Assembly: GCA_004010935.1 (NCBI GenBank)
Contig: CP026511.1
Coordinates: 3,162,001-3,226,000, forward strand
DNA: 64,000 nt
Source of the DNA: Pseudomonadaceae bacterium SI-3
GTDB lineage: Bacteria > Pseudomonadota > Gammaproteobacteria > Pseudomonadales > Pseudomonadaceae
Direction of reading: 5' to 3'
The notes under the pieces were generated by a model. It saw only the letters and a program-made list of their open reading frames with translations, did no database searches and was not told the DNA's origin. A program made the translations under genes and the position numbers. Shown here piece by piece: positions 36,645 to 45,530 of the stretch (its first letter is position 1; each line of letters opens with the position of its first letter).

Positions 36645-37856
36645 GTGGATAGTACGGCCGACGAGGTGGATACCGAGCCGGGCGACGGCAACTGCCGATC
36701 CATTTCAAATCGCTGCACACTGAGAGCGGCGGTGATGGAGAGCAACGCGCACCAGGGCCACGATTTGATAGAGGTGCCGTCAGGGCATTACGTGCTCTCG
36801 TTGACCGGCACAGAGACCGCAGACGTGCCGAACGACGCGGTTGGCGATCTGGACATCACGGACGGTCTGACGCTATCGGGCCTCGGGCGAGCCGCGAAAA
36901 ACGATGACTTGCAAGTCATCATCGACGGCGGGGCCATCGACCGGATTTTCGATATTTATGCTGCCGCGCCGAGGGCGGTAACGCTCAGCTATCTGCGGCT
37001 GGAAAACGGCAGGCCCATGGGCAGCGGCGGCGGCGCGATATGGAATCGAGGCAACCTGCGCATGGACCGGATGCTGTTACGTGGCAACACCATCGACCAT
37101 GAACTGGAAACCTCCTGCGCGGCCTTTCCCAGCCGACGCCTGTGCAACCGTGGCGCGGGATTGTTCAACGAGGGACAGGCGCTGGTGGCGCGCTCGACCA
37201 TCGAACAGAATTCGACCGGGCACCAGTCCGGCCATGGCGGTGGCATTTCCAATATGGGCTCGGCGGCGCAGCTGTATCTGCGCAACAGCCTGATAACCGC
37301 CAATGACGCTCGCTTTTGGGGTGGGCTGCTGAACTATCAGGGCACCGTCGACATTTTGAACAGCACCTTTGTCGACAATCGCAGTACCACCGGTGGTGTC
37401 CGAGCCGCAGAAATCGGCAACATCGACGGCAAAGTCTCGGTCCGCAACGCGACCTTCAGCAATCACTCGCAGCTGTTCAGCCATTCGGGTACTGGCGAGT
37501 TCCGCCTGGCCAACAGCCTGGTCGAAATCCGCACCTTCGGCGACATGCCGTTCTGCAGTGGCGCGCTGACCAGTGGCAGCTTCAATGCCATCGGTGGCTC
37601 CGGAGGAGGACTCTTCGACTTCCTGGGTGGCTGCGGCTTCACACCCACCACCGCGGACGAAGCAGGGGTTCGCCTGGCGCTCGGATCACTGCAGGACAAT
37701 GGAGGTCCGACCCGCACCGTCGCGCTGCGCGAGCCGTTCGAAGACAGCCCCTATTTCGACCCCATCGACATGGGCGGCGTGCTTTGCCCGGACACCGACC
37801 AGCGCGGCAACCCGCGTGACGATCGGCAGTGCGACCCGGGCGCTTTCGAGTTCTGA
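36645..37856 (+). CDS. CSLREA/choice-of-anchor-type beta-helix protein lacking a signal peptide
   Basis: The open frame gives 403 residues from GTG 36645. It opens with the CSLREA module (DSTADEVDTEPGDGNC...CTLRAAVMESNA), then right-handed parallel beta-helix rungs (about 90-320, Asn/Gly/Ser-rich), and ends with the family's DQRGNPRDDRQCDPGAFEF tail. Such proteins are exported, but no signal peptide is present: the in-frame text before GTG is only AASIGLTLR after the lipoprotein's TGA, and no Shine-Dalgarno precedes it. The gene has either lost its 5' end or is read through. Confidence 0.7.
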   Translation: MDSTADEVDTEPGDGNCRSISNRCTLRAAVMESNAHQGHDLIEVPSGHYVLSLTGTETADVPNDAVGDLDITDGLTLSGLGRAAKNDDLQVIIDGGAIDRIFDIYAAAPRAVTLSYLRLENGRPMGSGGGAIWNRGNLRMDRMLLRGNTIDHELETSCAAFPSRRLCNRGAGLFNEGQALVARSTIEQNSTGHQSGHGGGISNMGSAAQLYLRNSLITANDARFWGGLLNYQGTVDILNSTFVDNRSTTGGVRAAEIGNIDGKVSVRNATFSNHSQLFSHSGTGEFRLANSLVEIRTFGDMPFCSGALTSGSFNAIGGSGGGLFDFLGGCGFTPTTADEAGVRLALGSLQDNGGPTRTVALREPFEDSPYFDPIDMGGVLCPDTDQRGNPRDDRQCDPGAFEF

Positions 37857-37872
37857 CCCGCATGGCCGGCAG

Positions 37873-38310
37873 TCAGGTGCCGAGCACCTCCAGCTTGGCA
37901 CGTATGAAGTCTGAATGCGGCACATACAACAGATCGGCGATACGGCGGATCAGGTGGTCTTCGTATCGGTGGATATCGCCATCGGCGGCGGCGACGCGCC
38001 ATAGCGTTTTGATCAGAACAAATTTTTCGTCCATCGAATATTGAGCGTTGATCAGCGTAGTGAATTCATACAGTGACGTCGATCGCTCGGCGGATTCCTG
38101 CGCGGAGGCGACCAGCGATTCGAGCTCGCCGTCTTCCAACCCCGAGCCGAGGCGGATGGCTTCGATAATGGCTTTTTGTTCGCCTGCATCGCTTTCGTAA
38201 TCCGCACGGCCGACTTCGATCAGCAGCGCCGCTGCGGCCACTTCAACGCTGTGTCCCGTAGGCTGATCTTCCCCACTGCGGTCGAACAGCGACTTGAGTG
38301 CTTTGAGCAT
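37873..38310 (-). CDS. TerB-family protein
   Basis: The 145-residue all-helical protein fits the TerB fold, with repeated acidic/helical features: VEVAAAALLIEVGRADYE near 23-40 and KTLWRVAAADGDIHRYEDHL near 100-120. It is named after tellurite resistance TerB, but solitary copies like this have no proven role. GAGGA precedes the ATG. It converges on the beta-helix gene, with 16 bases between. Confidence 0.87.
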   Translation of the reverse strand: MLKALKSLFDRSGEDQPTGHSVEVAAAALLIEVGRADYESDAGEQKAIIEAIRLGSGLEDGELESLVASAQESAERSTSLYEFTTLINAQYSMDEKFVLIKTLWRVAAADGDIHRYEDHLIRRIADLLYVPHSDFIRAKLEVLGT

Positions 38311-38656
38311 GGTTTCATTCCTCTACACGGGTTGGTATTCGAACGGATCCGCGGCGAAGGTTCAGCCGCAATCGTGTCGTCGGTCAGCGCGTAGCGGATG
38401 TTCGCTTTGGCAGATTGATGAATCCGCCTCATGATGATCTTTTTGTAGCCGTGAAGCGGGTAAAAGTTGCACCAACGCGACCGTTATAGCGCCCCGCACC
38501 TGCGCTAGACCGAGCGGCAGACATCGCTGGATGCCGCCGGCCGGCAGCGAATGGCGCGGACAAGCGTCAACGAAACGGTCGAAACAAGCTGCTGCCACCG
38601 TTTGGCACGCCGCGCCCGGCCTATTAAGCTCGCTGCATCACTCAGAGGATTTGTCC
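38311..38656. other. 346-base divergent gap
   Basis: This lies between the divergent TerB and DUF4197 genes and must hold both promoters. I see no convincing -10/-35 pair, operator palindrome, small open frame with a Shine-Dalgarno, or REP element in it. Confidence 0.5.
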
Positions 38657-39343
38657 ATGCTACGCACCACTGCTTTGCTCACCGGTTTGATCCTCTCCGC
38701 CAGCGCTTGGGCGCTTTCGCTGTCCGACCTAAGTCAGGGCGATGCTAACAAGGCACTGAAAGACGCGCTGAGCCAAGGGACGAAAGTCGCGGTGCAGCAG
38801 CTTGGGCGACCAGGCGGTTTCGGCAATGACCCGGAGCTGCGCATCGAGCTGCCGGGCAACATCGGCAAGGCTTCGCGCATGCTGAAAATGATGGGTATGG
38901 GCGACCAGGTCGAACAGTTGGAAACCGGCATGAACAAGGCCGCCGAAGCAGCTGTACCGCAAGCGCAGGCGTTATTGCTGGATGCGGTGAAGAAGATGAC
39001 CGTAGCCGACGCCAAGGCCATTCTTGCCGGTGGCAACGACTCGGCAACGCAATACCTGAACAAGACCAGCCGAGACGAGATTCGTGCCAGGTTCATGCCG
39101 ATCATCAAGCAAGCGACCGACAAAGTCGGCGTCGCCCAGCAGTACAACGCGCTGGCCGGTAAGGCATCCGGGCTGGGCGCGATCGACGCCAAGTACGGCA
39201 CTGTCGAAGGCTACGTAGCCGAACAGGCGCTCGACGGGCTGTTCACCGTCATTGCCGAACAGGAGGCAGCCATTCGCCAGAACCCAGCACAGGCCGCCAC
39301 TAGTGTGGCGAAAAAGGTGTTCGGCGCATTGATGGGTAATTGA
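38657..39343 (+). CDS. DUF4197 exported protein
   Basis: The protein has 228 residues from ATG 38657. A Sec signal (about 1-19, MLRTTALLTGLILSASAWA) leads to the DUF4197 domain covering the rest, with ALKDALSQGTKVAVQQLGRP, ADAKAILAGGNDSATQYLNK and a C-terminal ATSVAKKVFGALMG. It is probably periplasmic. The function of the family is unknown. The hemolysin-III gene follows after 24 bases and may be in the same unit. Confidence 0.87.
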   Translation: MLRTTALLTGLILSASAWALSLSDLSQGDANKALKDALSQGTKVAVQQLGRPGGFGNDPELRIELPGNIGKASRMLKMMGMGDQVEQLETGMNKAAEAAVPQAQALLLDAVKKMTVADAKAILAGGNDSATQYLNKTSRDEIRARFMPIIKQATDKVGVAQQYNALAGKASGLGAIDAKYGTVEGYVAEQALDGLFTVIAEQEAAIRQNPAQAATSVAKKVFGALMGN

Positions 39344-39367
39344 TCAACGGTTTCAAGGCTGCACACG

Positions 39368-39985
39368 ATGTATCACGGAGAAAAATTCAACGCCTGGACG
39401 CACCTGACCGGTGGTGTGCTAGCGCTCATCGGAACGGTCTGGTTGCTGGTCCTGGCAGCCATGGATGGAGACCTGACGAAGATCGTCAGCGTCGCCATCT
39501 ACGGTTTCACCCTGGTGCTGCTGTACAGCACTTCGACGCTCTATCACAGCGTCCGTGGCCGCGCCAAAGCGGTGATGCAAAAGCTCGATCATCTGTCGAT
39601 CTATCTGTTGATCGCCGGCAGTTACACACCCTTCTGCCTGGTCACCCTGCGCGGCAGCTGGGGCTGGTGGCTGTTCGGGATCGTCTGGTCACTGGCGGTC
39701 ATCGGCATGCTGCAGGAGATCAAACCGCGGTCGGAAGCGCGGGTGCTGTCGATTGTCATCTACGCGGTCATGGGCTGGATTGTGCTGGTGGCGGTCAAAC
39801 CACTGCTCGCCGCACTCGGCACTGCCGGCTTCAGCTGGCTGGTTGCCGGCGGCGTGCTCTATACGGTGGGCATCGTCTTCTTTGCCTATGATCAGCGCTT
39901 CCGCCACTGGCACGGCATCTGGCACCTGTTTGTCATCGGCGGCAGCCTGCTGCATTTCGTGGCCATCCTGCGCTATGTGGTCTGA
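39368..39985 (+). CDS. Hemolysin III / PAQR-family membrane protein
   Basis: The 205-residue protein has seven predicted membrane helices. The family's metal-site residues are seen as STLYHS, KLDHLSIYLLIAGSYTPF and HWHGIWHLFVIGGSLLHF. Despite the name, bacterial members are not shown here to be haemolytic; some relate to the PAQR hydrolase/receptor family. A toxin role cannot be claimed. Confidence 0.9.
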   Translation: MYHGEKFNAWTHLTGGVLALIGTVWLLVLAAMDGDLTKIVSVAIYGFTLVLLYSTSTLYHSVRGRAKAVMQKLDHLSIYLLIAGSYTPFCLVTLRGSWGWWLFGIVWSLAVIGMLQEIKPRSEARVLSIVIYAVMGWIVLVAVKPLLAALGTAGFSWLVAGGVLYTVGIVFFAYDQRFRHWHGIWHLFVIGGSLLHFVAILRYVV

Positions 39986-40008
39986 CCCCGTTCAGCTGAG
40001 CGTGTCGA

Positions 40009-40464
40009 TCACAGTTCGTGCATACGATTGACCTGTTGCGCCAGCCGCATGGTCTCGTGCTCCTCGAGCTGGAGCATCTCGCCGAGCAGCTCGCTCGCCT
40101 TGCCCAGTCCAGGCCGTTTTTCCAGCGAGCGATACAGATCGATGATCCGGTTGTGGATGGCGAACACTTCTCGTGAGATATCGTCGACACCCATCTGTGC
40201 ATAGGCCTCACCGTCGAGGTCCAGCGCAACCACGTCACCCTCTAGCGCCTCGGGCAGCCGGGCTTGCAGGGCGCGCGGGTCGGCGTGTTCCTTGATCCGT
40301 GCAATCGTACGGGTCAACTCTTGCTCGTGCTGCGCGAGATAGACCAGCAGCATCTTGGCCAACGAGTCGCTGCGGTCCTCTGCGCCCTCGGTCATGCAGG
40401 TGGACAGTCGGGTATGGGCGTGGCTGGTCCAGTCGAGCAGCTCTTCGCATCGTTCGATGTTCAT
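40009..40464 (-). CDS. Small helical histidine-containing protein, possibly hemerythrin/ferritin-like
   Basis: The product has 151 residues from ATG 40464, with GGAGG just upstream. It is predicted wholly helical. Histidines and glutamates recur at helix-like spacing (SHAHTR, AQHEQELTR, IHNRI, LEEHETMRL), suggesting a four-helix bundle that could bind metal, but the spacing fits neither the standard hemerythrin nor ferritin pattern exactly. It ends 23 bases past the hemolysin-III stop, on the opposite strand, and does not belong to copRS. Confidence 0.6.
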   Translation of the reverse strand: MNIERCEELLDWTSHAHTRLSTCMTEGAEDRSDSLAKMLLVYLAQHEQELTRTIARIKEHADPRALQARLPEALEGDVVALDLDGEAYAQMGVDDISREVFAIHNRIIDLYRSLEKRPGLGKASELLGEMLQLEEHETMRLAQQVNRMHEL

Positions 40465-40637
40465 GGCACCTCCATCCGCCGCGTCTGTTTGCCGAGCAGG
40501 ATAGCCAGCAAGTTGCAGGTAAAGCGGTAGACCGATGCAAACACGTGCAGCCCGGATTGGCCAGTGCTGGGTATCGATCAGCGACGTGTTCACCGTTAAC
40601 GAACCGCTCCAAAGCCAGCGAACGCTACCGCCCATGA

Positions 40638-42002
40638 TCAGCCACGGGTGTGGAACAGGATGTCGAACGACGTCCAGCCGTCGCGGCTGCTGCAATGGAT
40701 CTCGCCATGGTGCGCTTCGATGATCGAACGGGTGATGGCCAGGCCCAGTCCAGCGTTGTTCGGGTTGCCCTCACGCCGCGCCGGGTCGACGCGATAGAAA
40801 CGGTCGAACAGTCGCGGCAAGTGCTGTTCTGGGATGCTCGCACCGGGATTGCCGATGCTCAACGCCACATTCTGGCCGGTCGCCGTGATATCCAGCCGGA
40901 TCGTGCCGCCATCGGGCGTGTAACGCAGTGCGTTGGACAGCAGATTCGACAGTGCCCGGTGCAGCATGGCGGGATCGCCCCGGAGCTGCGCATCACCTGA
41001 TAGCAGGAAGCGGATACCGCGCTCATCGGCGGTCAGCTGGTAGAAATCCAGCAGTTTTTCGCACAACGCGTGCAATTCGATCGATTGCTCCTCGGGGATG
41101 ATCAGGCCGTTATCAGCTTTCGCCAGGAACAACATGTCGTCGATCATCCGCGCCATGCGGCGCAATTCTTCCAGGTTCGAATAGAGGTTCTCCTGATAAT
41201 CCTCGCGGCTGCGTGCACGGGTCAGCACCACCTCGGTGTGCGTCATCAGGTTGGACAGCGGCGTGCGCAACTCGTGGGCGATGTCGGCTGAGAAGTTCGA
41301 CAGCCGCACGAAGGCATCCTCCAACCGCGCCAGCATCGCATTGAAGGCCACCACCAGTTGCTGCAGTTCGGCCGGTGTCGACTCGGTCGGAATGCGCTCG
41401 GTGAGTGACTTCGCTGACACCGATGCCGCCACCAGGGTGACCTCGCGTAACGGCTTCAGGCCGCTGCGCGCCAACAGCCAGCCGAGCACGCCACTGAGTA
41501 GCGCACAGAGAACCAACGCCCCCCAAAGCCAACCCGCAAGGGTGCGCAAGAACACCTTGTGTGTGGTGATATCGAGCGCCAACTCGATGCTCAGGGGCTT
41601 CCCCGCCACCTCGACCACACCGGCTTTGCGGCGCCATACCCGGGTTTCACGCCGCACCCCGCCGTCGGCGGAGCCGTGCGCATGCGTTTTCGCCGAACTA
41701 GTGGCACCGCTCGCGGCGAACAGCAACCTGTCCTTGGCGTCGACAATCCTTACCACCAGATCACTATGGCCGCCGAGCAAGGCCTGCAGTTGCGGGCGCA
41801 GCGCATCGAATTGGGCTAGGTCATCGACGCCTTTCAGCAGCTCGCGGCCGGCCCGGAGCTTGTCTTCCAGCGTGTGCCGGTCCAGTTCGTCGAAATGGTG
41901 CTGACTCAGCTGATAGAAGAAGAAGCCCGCCGCGCCGAGTACGCCGGTGACCGCCAACATGAACATCAGGCTCAGCCTGGCGGTTAGCGACAACTGCTTC
42001 AT
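40638..42002 (-). CDS. copS: Copper-type heavy-metal sensor histidine kinase
   Basis: The 454-residue protein has an N-terminal membrane helix (about 12-32), a periplasmic sensor loop (about 33-150), a second helix (about 155-180), HAMP (about 180-230), HisKA with phospho-His H243 in ADIAHELRTPLSNL, and HATPase_c (about 350-450) with NLLSNALRYTP and GLGLAITRSII. It fits the CusS/CopS IrlB-type kinases that sense periplasmic copper. Its start overlaps the copR stop (ATGA region at 42002). Confidence 0.92.
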   Translation of the reverse strand: MKQLSLTARLSLMFMLAVTGVLGAAGFFFYQLSQHHFDELDRHTLEDKLRAGRELLKGVDDLAQFDALRPQLQALLGGHSDLVVRIVDAKDRLLFAASGATSSAKTHAHGSADGGVRRETRVWRRKAGVVEVAGKPLSIELALDITTHKVFLRTLAGWLWGALVLCALLSGVLGWLLARSGLKPLREVTLVAASVSAKSLTERIPTESTPAELQQLVVAFNAMLARLEDAFVRLSNFSADIAHELRTPLSNLMTHTEVVLTRARSREDYQENLYSNLEELRRMARMIDDMLFLAKADNGLIIPEEQSIELHALCEKLLDFYQLTADERGIRFLLSGDAQLRGDPAMLHRALSNLLSNALRYTPDGGTIRLDITATGQNVALSIGNPGASIPEQHLPRLFDRFYRVDPARREGNPNNAGLGLAITRSIIEAHHGEIHCSSRDGWTSFDILFHTRG

Positions 42003-42685
42003 CAGCTTGGGTCCGGCTCGTCGAGCATGTAGCCCATGCCTCGCGAGGTGTGGATGAGCTTGGGCTCAAAACCATCGTCGATTTTGGCGCGAAGCCTGCG
42101 AATCGCCACCTCGATGACGTTGGTGTCGCTGTCGAAATTCATGTCCCAGACCTGCGACGCGATCAGCGATTTTGGGAGTACTTCGCCGCGCCGACGCAGC
42201 AGCAGCTCCAGCAAGGCGAACTCCTTGGCGGTCAGGTCAATGCGCTGACCGGCACGGATAGCGCGGCGCTTGAGCAGATCCACCTCCAGATCGGCAATGC
42301 TCAGCTGGGTCTGCAAGGCAGCCGCACTGCCCCTGCGCAGCAACGTGCGTACCCGCGCCAGCAGTTCGGAAAAGGCGAAGGGTTTGATCAGGTAGTCATC
42401 AGCACCCAGTTCCAGCCCCTTGACCCGGTCCTCTACTCGATCGCGCGCGGTGAGAAACAACACCGGCACCTCCTGCCCTGCCGCACGAACCATACGCAGC
42501 ACTTCCCATCCGTCCAGCCCCGGCATCATCACGTCCAGGATCAGCAGGTCGTAAGGCGTACTCAGCACATGCTGCAAGGCGTCGGTGCCGCTGGTAACAC
42601 GGTCGACGGAGAATCCTGCCTCACTGAGGCCCTGTTGCAGATAGGTCCCGGTTTTCGGTTCGTCTTCAGCGACCAGAAGCTTCAT
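42002..42685 (-). CDS. copR: Copper response regulator (OmpR type)
   Basis: The product has 227 residues from ATG 42685 ([20 protein letters not shown]). The receiver (1-115) has phospho-acceptor D51 in [13 protein letters not shown] and K in LIKPFAF. The winged-helix DNA-binding domain (about 130-225) ends in [11 protein letters not shown]. Pairs with the kinase at 40638. The divergent copper genes start 218 bases away, and a candidate CopR box lies between. Confidence 0.93.
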   Translation of the reverse strand: MKLLVAEDEPKTGTYLQQGLSEAGFSVDRVTSGTDALQHVLSTPYDLLILDVMMPGLDGWEVLRMVRAAGQEVPVLFLTARDRVEDRVKGLELGADDYLIKPFAFSELLARVRTLLRRGSAAALQTQLSIADLEVDLLKRRAIRAGQRIDLTAKEFALLELLLRRRGEVLPKSLIASQVWDMNFDSDTNVIEVAIRRLRAKIDDGFEPKLIHTSRGMGYMLDEPDPS

Positions 42686-42745
42686 TCGGCTCGTCCTCTT
42701 TTCCATCGTCCAAGTCTGCCGGTATCACCGCTAACGAACCACAAG

Positions 42746-42762
42746 CTGACAGAAAAGTAATG
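42746..42762. promoter_or_regulatory. Candidate CopR operator (copper box)
   Basis: CTGACAGAAAAGTAATG lies in the gap between copR and the divergent copper genes. It resembles the half-site pair of Pseudomonas cop boxes (TTAC/TGAC-type half, 6-base spacer, GTAAT-type half), with imperfect symmetry. Call rests on position and resemblance recalled from the family. Confidence 0.5.
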
Positions 42763-42903
42763 TTCCGCTCAGCTTGCAGAAAGCCGCATCAGGCTATGTT
42801 GGTATTCAGACAAAGCGTTCGTTGTAGCACCTTGACCTTGCCATAAAGACAAGGTTGATGATCAAGCCTAGCCGGACTGACCGGCACCAACGGAGGGCTT
42901 CTC

Positions 42904-43167
42904 ATGAATTTCACCCAGCTTCAGGTTCAAGGCATGACGTGCGGCGCCTGCGTTCGACACGTCACTCAAGCGTTGAACACCGTTAGCGGAGTCAATGCCG
43001 TCGAGGTCGACCTGCAAAGCGGACGGGTACGCGTCGACGGGGATGCCGACAATGCTGCGCTGATTGCCGCGCTGGACGAGGCCGGCTATCCCGCTCAGCT
43101 CGCGACCCAGACTACCCCGGACGCCGCACCCAAGAAAGGCTGCGGCAGCGGCTGCGGTTGTCGTTGA
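42904..43167 (+). CDS. CopZ-like copper chaperone (HMA domain)
   Basis: The 87-residue protein has one heavy-metal-associated domain (about 1-67) with the metal motif GMTCGAC at 10-16. It has an additional C-terminal tail, KKGCGSGCGCR, carrying four further cysteines, beyond the usual 65-70 residue chaperone. It likely carries Cu(I) in the cytoplasm. It is the first gene of the copper set divergent from copRS; the ATG is preceded by GGAGG. Confidence 0.9.
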   Translation: MNFTQLQVQGMTCGACVRHVTQALNTVSGVNAVEVDLQSGRVRVDGDADNAALIAALDEAGYPAQLATQTTPDAAPKKGCGSGCGCR

Positions 43168-43189
43168 TTTCTCATTCAGGAGAGCTGTC

Positions 43190-43633
43190 ATGCGTTTCAT
43201 CAAACCCAAACTCGCGATCATCGCCGCTCTGTTCATGGCCGGCAGCGCCCATGCCGCCGATGTGATCGACGTGCACCGGGACGCCAACTGCGGTTGCTGT
43301 AAGGACTGGGTCAAGTACCTGCAGGACAATGGCTACGAAGTCCGCGACCACGTAGAAAGCAACATGTCAGCCGTCAAGCAGCGCCTGGGCGTCGCCCCGC
43401 GGCTAGGCTCGTGCCACACCGGCGTGATCGACGGCAAATTCGTTGAAGGACACGTGCCAGTCGCACAGATCCGTGAGCTGCAACAGCGCGACGACCTGCT
43501 TGGTGTCGCTGCGCCCGGCATGCCAGCTGGCTCGCCCGGCATGGATTATGGCCAGCCGGCCCAGGCCTATCAGGTCATCGGCCTGACCGCCAAGGGCACT
43601 GACCTGGTCCTGGCAGACTACCCGGCAGAGTGA
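43190..43633 (+). CDS. DUF411 periplasmic metal-binding protein
   Basis: The product has 147 residues from ATG 43190 with GGAG 7 bases upstream. A signal peptide (about 1-21, GSAHA) precedes the DUF411 domain: DANCGCCKDWVKYL (CGCC, metal or redox site), LGSCHTGVIDGKFVEGHVPV. DUF411 proteins accompany copper-resistance genes and are thought to bind copper in the periplasm; the exact role is not established. It follows the chaperone by 22 bases. Confidence 0.88.
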   Translation: MRFIKPKLAIIAALFMAGSAHAADVIDVHRDANCGCCKDWVKYLQDNGYEVRDHVESNMSAVKQRLGVAPRLGSCHTGVIDGKFVEGHVPVAQIRELQQRDDLLGVAAPGMPAGSPGMDYGQPAQAYQVIGLTAKGTDLVLADYPAE

Positions 43634-43651
43634 ATCTGGCCGAAACCTCTT

Positions 43652-43679
43652 CGCCCGCCTGCCTCAGCGTTGGCGGGCG
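43652..43679 (+). other. Hairpin between the DUF411 and copA genes
   Basis: Perfect arms CGCCCGCC (43652-43659) and GGCGGGCG (43672-43679) with a 12-base loop. No T-run follows, so it may dampen rather than stop transcription, or protect mRNA ends. Confidence 0.5.
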
Positions 43680-43713
43680 TAATTGCACTCAGAGCTGACC
43701 AAACAGGATCTCC

Positions 43714-45519
43714 ATGCGCAGTACATCCTCGCGCCGTACCTTTGTCAAAAGCCTGGCCGCCGGAGGCCTTGTCGCCGGGCTGGGCGTTTGGCGTCAGCCC
43801 GTATGGGCTGTGGCACGCCCCGGCCAGTCGAACGACCAAGGTATATTGGCAGGCACCGAATTCGACCTGACCATCGACTCGCTCGGCGTGAACTTCAGCG
43901 GCCGTGAACGCACCGCGATGGCGATCAACGGGAGCATCCCGGGCCCGCTGCTGCGCTGGCGCGAAGGCGACACCGTGACGCTACGGGTGCGTAACCGCCT
44001 GCCGCAGGACACCTCGATCCACTGGCACGGCATCCTGCTGCCCGCCAACATGGATGGCGTGCCGGGCTTCAGCTTCGCCGGCATCGCGCCGAACGGCATG
44101 TACGAGTACCGGTTTCACGTCAAACAGAGCGGCACCTACTGGTATCACAGCCATTCGGCCTTCCAAGAACAGCTTGGTGTCTACGGACCACTGGTTATCG
44201 ATCCGCTCGAGCCCGAGCCCTTCGAATATGCGCGGGACTACGTGGTGATGCTCACCGACTGGACCGATGAAGGCCCGGCGCGCGTACTCGACAAGCTGAA
44301 AAAGCAGTCCGACTACTACAACCGCGGACGGCGGACTTTGGGCGACTTTATCAATGATGTGGCGGACCAGGGCTGGCGCGAGACGATGAGTAATCGCTGG
44401 GCCTGGGCGAAGATGAAGATGACGCCCACCGATCTCGCCGACATCAGCGGCGAAACTTACACATACCTGCTCAACGGTCAGGCTCCGGACGACAACTGGA
44501 CTGGCGTTTTCGAGCCAGGCGAACCGGTGCGCCTGCGCCTGATCAACGGCTCGGCGATGACCTATTTCGACTTTCGCATTCCCGGCCTGAAGCTCACCGT
44601 GGTGGCTGTCGACGGCCAGTATGTCGAGCCGGTCGAGGTCGACGAACTGCGCCTGGCCGTCGCCGAAACGGTCGACGTCATCGTCTCGCCGGACGGCAGC
44701 CAGCCGGCCTACACGCTTTTCGCCCAGTCGATGGACCGCAGCGGCTTCGCCCGTGGCACCCTGGCCGTTCGCCAAGGCCTGAGCGCGCCGGTGCCAGAGC
44801 CCGACGCGCGTCCTGAGCTGAGCATGGAAGACATGGGCCATGGCGATCACGACGCGCATGCTGCCCAGCCGTCCATGCAGCACGAAGCGCCACAACACGG
44901 CCAGATAGACCACAGCCAGATGCAACCATCAAGCATGGGCGGCATGGATCATTCGGCTATGGGCCATGGTGGCGGCGCCGTGGTCAGCGGTCAGATGCAG
45001 ACGCACCCTGCCAGTGAGAGCGGCAATCCGCTGGTCGACATGCAGACGATGATGCCGGTGCCAAAGCTGGATGATCCGGGTATCGGCCTGCGCGACAACG
45101 GCCGCCGAGTACTGACCTACGCTGACCTGCGCAGCATCTTTCCTGACCCGGACGGCCGTGAGCCGACACGCACCATCGAGCTGCACCTGACCGGCCATAT
45201 GGAGCGCTTCGCCTGGTCATTCGACGGCATTCCGTACGCGAAATCCGAGCCGATCCGTCTTAAGTACGGCGAGCGGGTGCGCTTCGTGCTGGTCAACGAC
45301 ACCATGATGCACCACCCCATTCACCTGCACGGGTTGTGGAGCGACCTGGAGGACGAAAGCGGCCATTTCCAGGTACGCAAGCACACCATCGACATGCCAC
45401 CCGGTTCCAAACGCAGCTATCGCGTCACGGCTGACGCACTGGGGCGCTGGGCCTATCACTGCCACATGCTGATGCACATGGACCTCGGGATGTTCCGCGA
45501 AGTCCGGGTCGAAGAATGA
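43714..45519 (+). CDS. copA: Copper-resistance multicopper oxidase CopA
   Basis: The 601-residue protein begins with a Tat signal (SRRTFVKSLAAGGLVAGLGV), so it is exported folded. Cupredoxin motifs for the three-copper cluster and type 1 site are present: IHWHGILLP, GTYWYHSHSAFQEQ, HHPIHLHGLW and YHCHMLMHMDLGMF. A Met/His-rich insertion (about 365-425, MEDMGHGDHDAHAAQP, MDHSAMGHGG) probably adds copper binding. It oxidises Cu(I) and sequesters copper in the periplasm. AGGA precedes the ATG. Confidence 0.96.
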   Translation: MRSTSSRRTFVKSLAAGGLVAGLGVWRQPVWAVARPGQSNDQGILAGTEFDLTIDSLGVNFSGRERTAMAINGSIPGPLLRWREGDTVTLRVRNRLPQDTSIHWHGILLPANMDGVPGFSFAGIAPNGMYEYRFHVKQSGTYWYHSHSAFQEQLGVYGPLVIDPLEPEPFEYARDYVVMLTDWTDEGPARVLDKLKKQSDYYNRGRRTLGDFINDVADQGWRETMSNRWAWAKMKMTPTDLADISGETYTYLLNGQAPDDNWTGVFEPGEPVRLRLINGSAMTYFDFRIPGLKLTVVAVDGQYVEPVEVDELRLAVAETVDVIVSPDGSQPAYTLFAQSMDRSGFARGTLAVRQGLSAPVPEPDARPELSMEDMGHGDHDAHAAQPSMQHEAPQHGQIDHSQMQPSSMGGMDHSAMGHGGGAVVSGQMQTHPASESGNPLVDMQTMMPVPKLDDPGIGLRDNGRRVLTYADLRSIFPDPDGREPTRTIELHLTGHMERFAWSFDGIPYAKSEPIRLKYGERVRFVLVNDTMMHHPIHLHGLWSDLEDESGHFQVRKHTIDMPPGSKRSYRVTADALGRWAYHCHMLMHMDLGMFREVRVEE

Positions 45520-45530
45520 AGGAGAACCTC

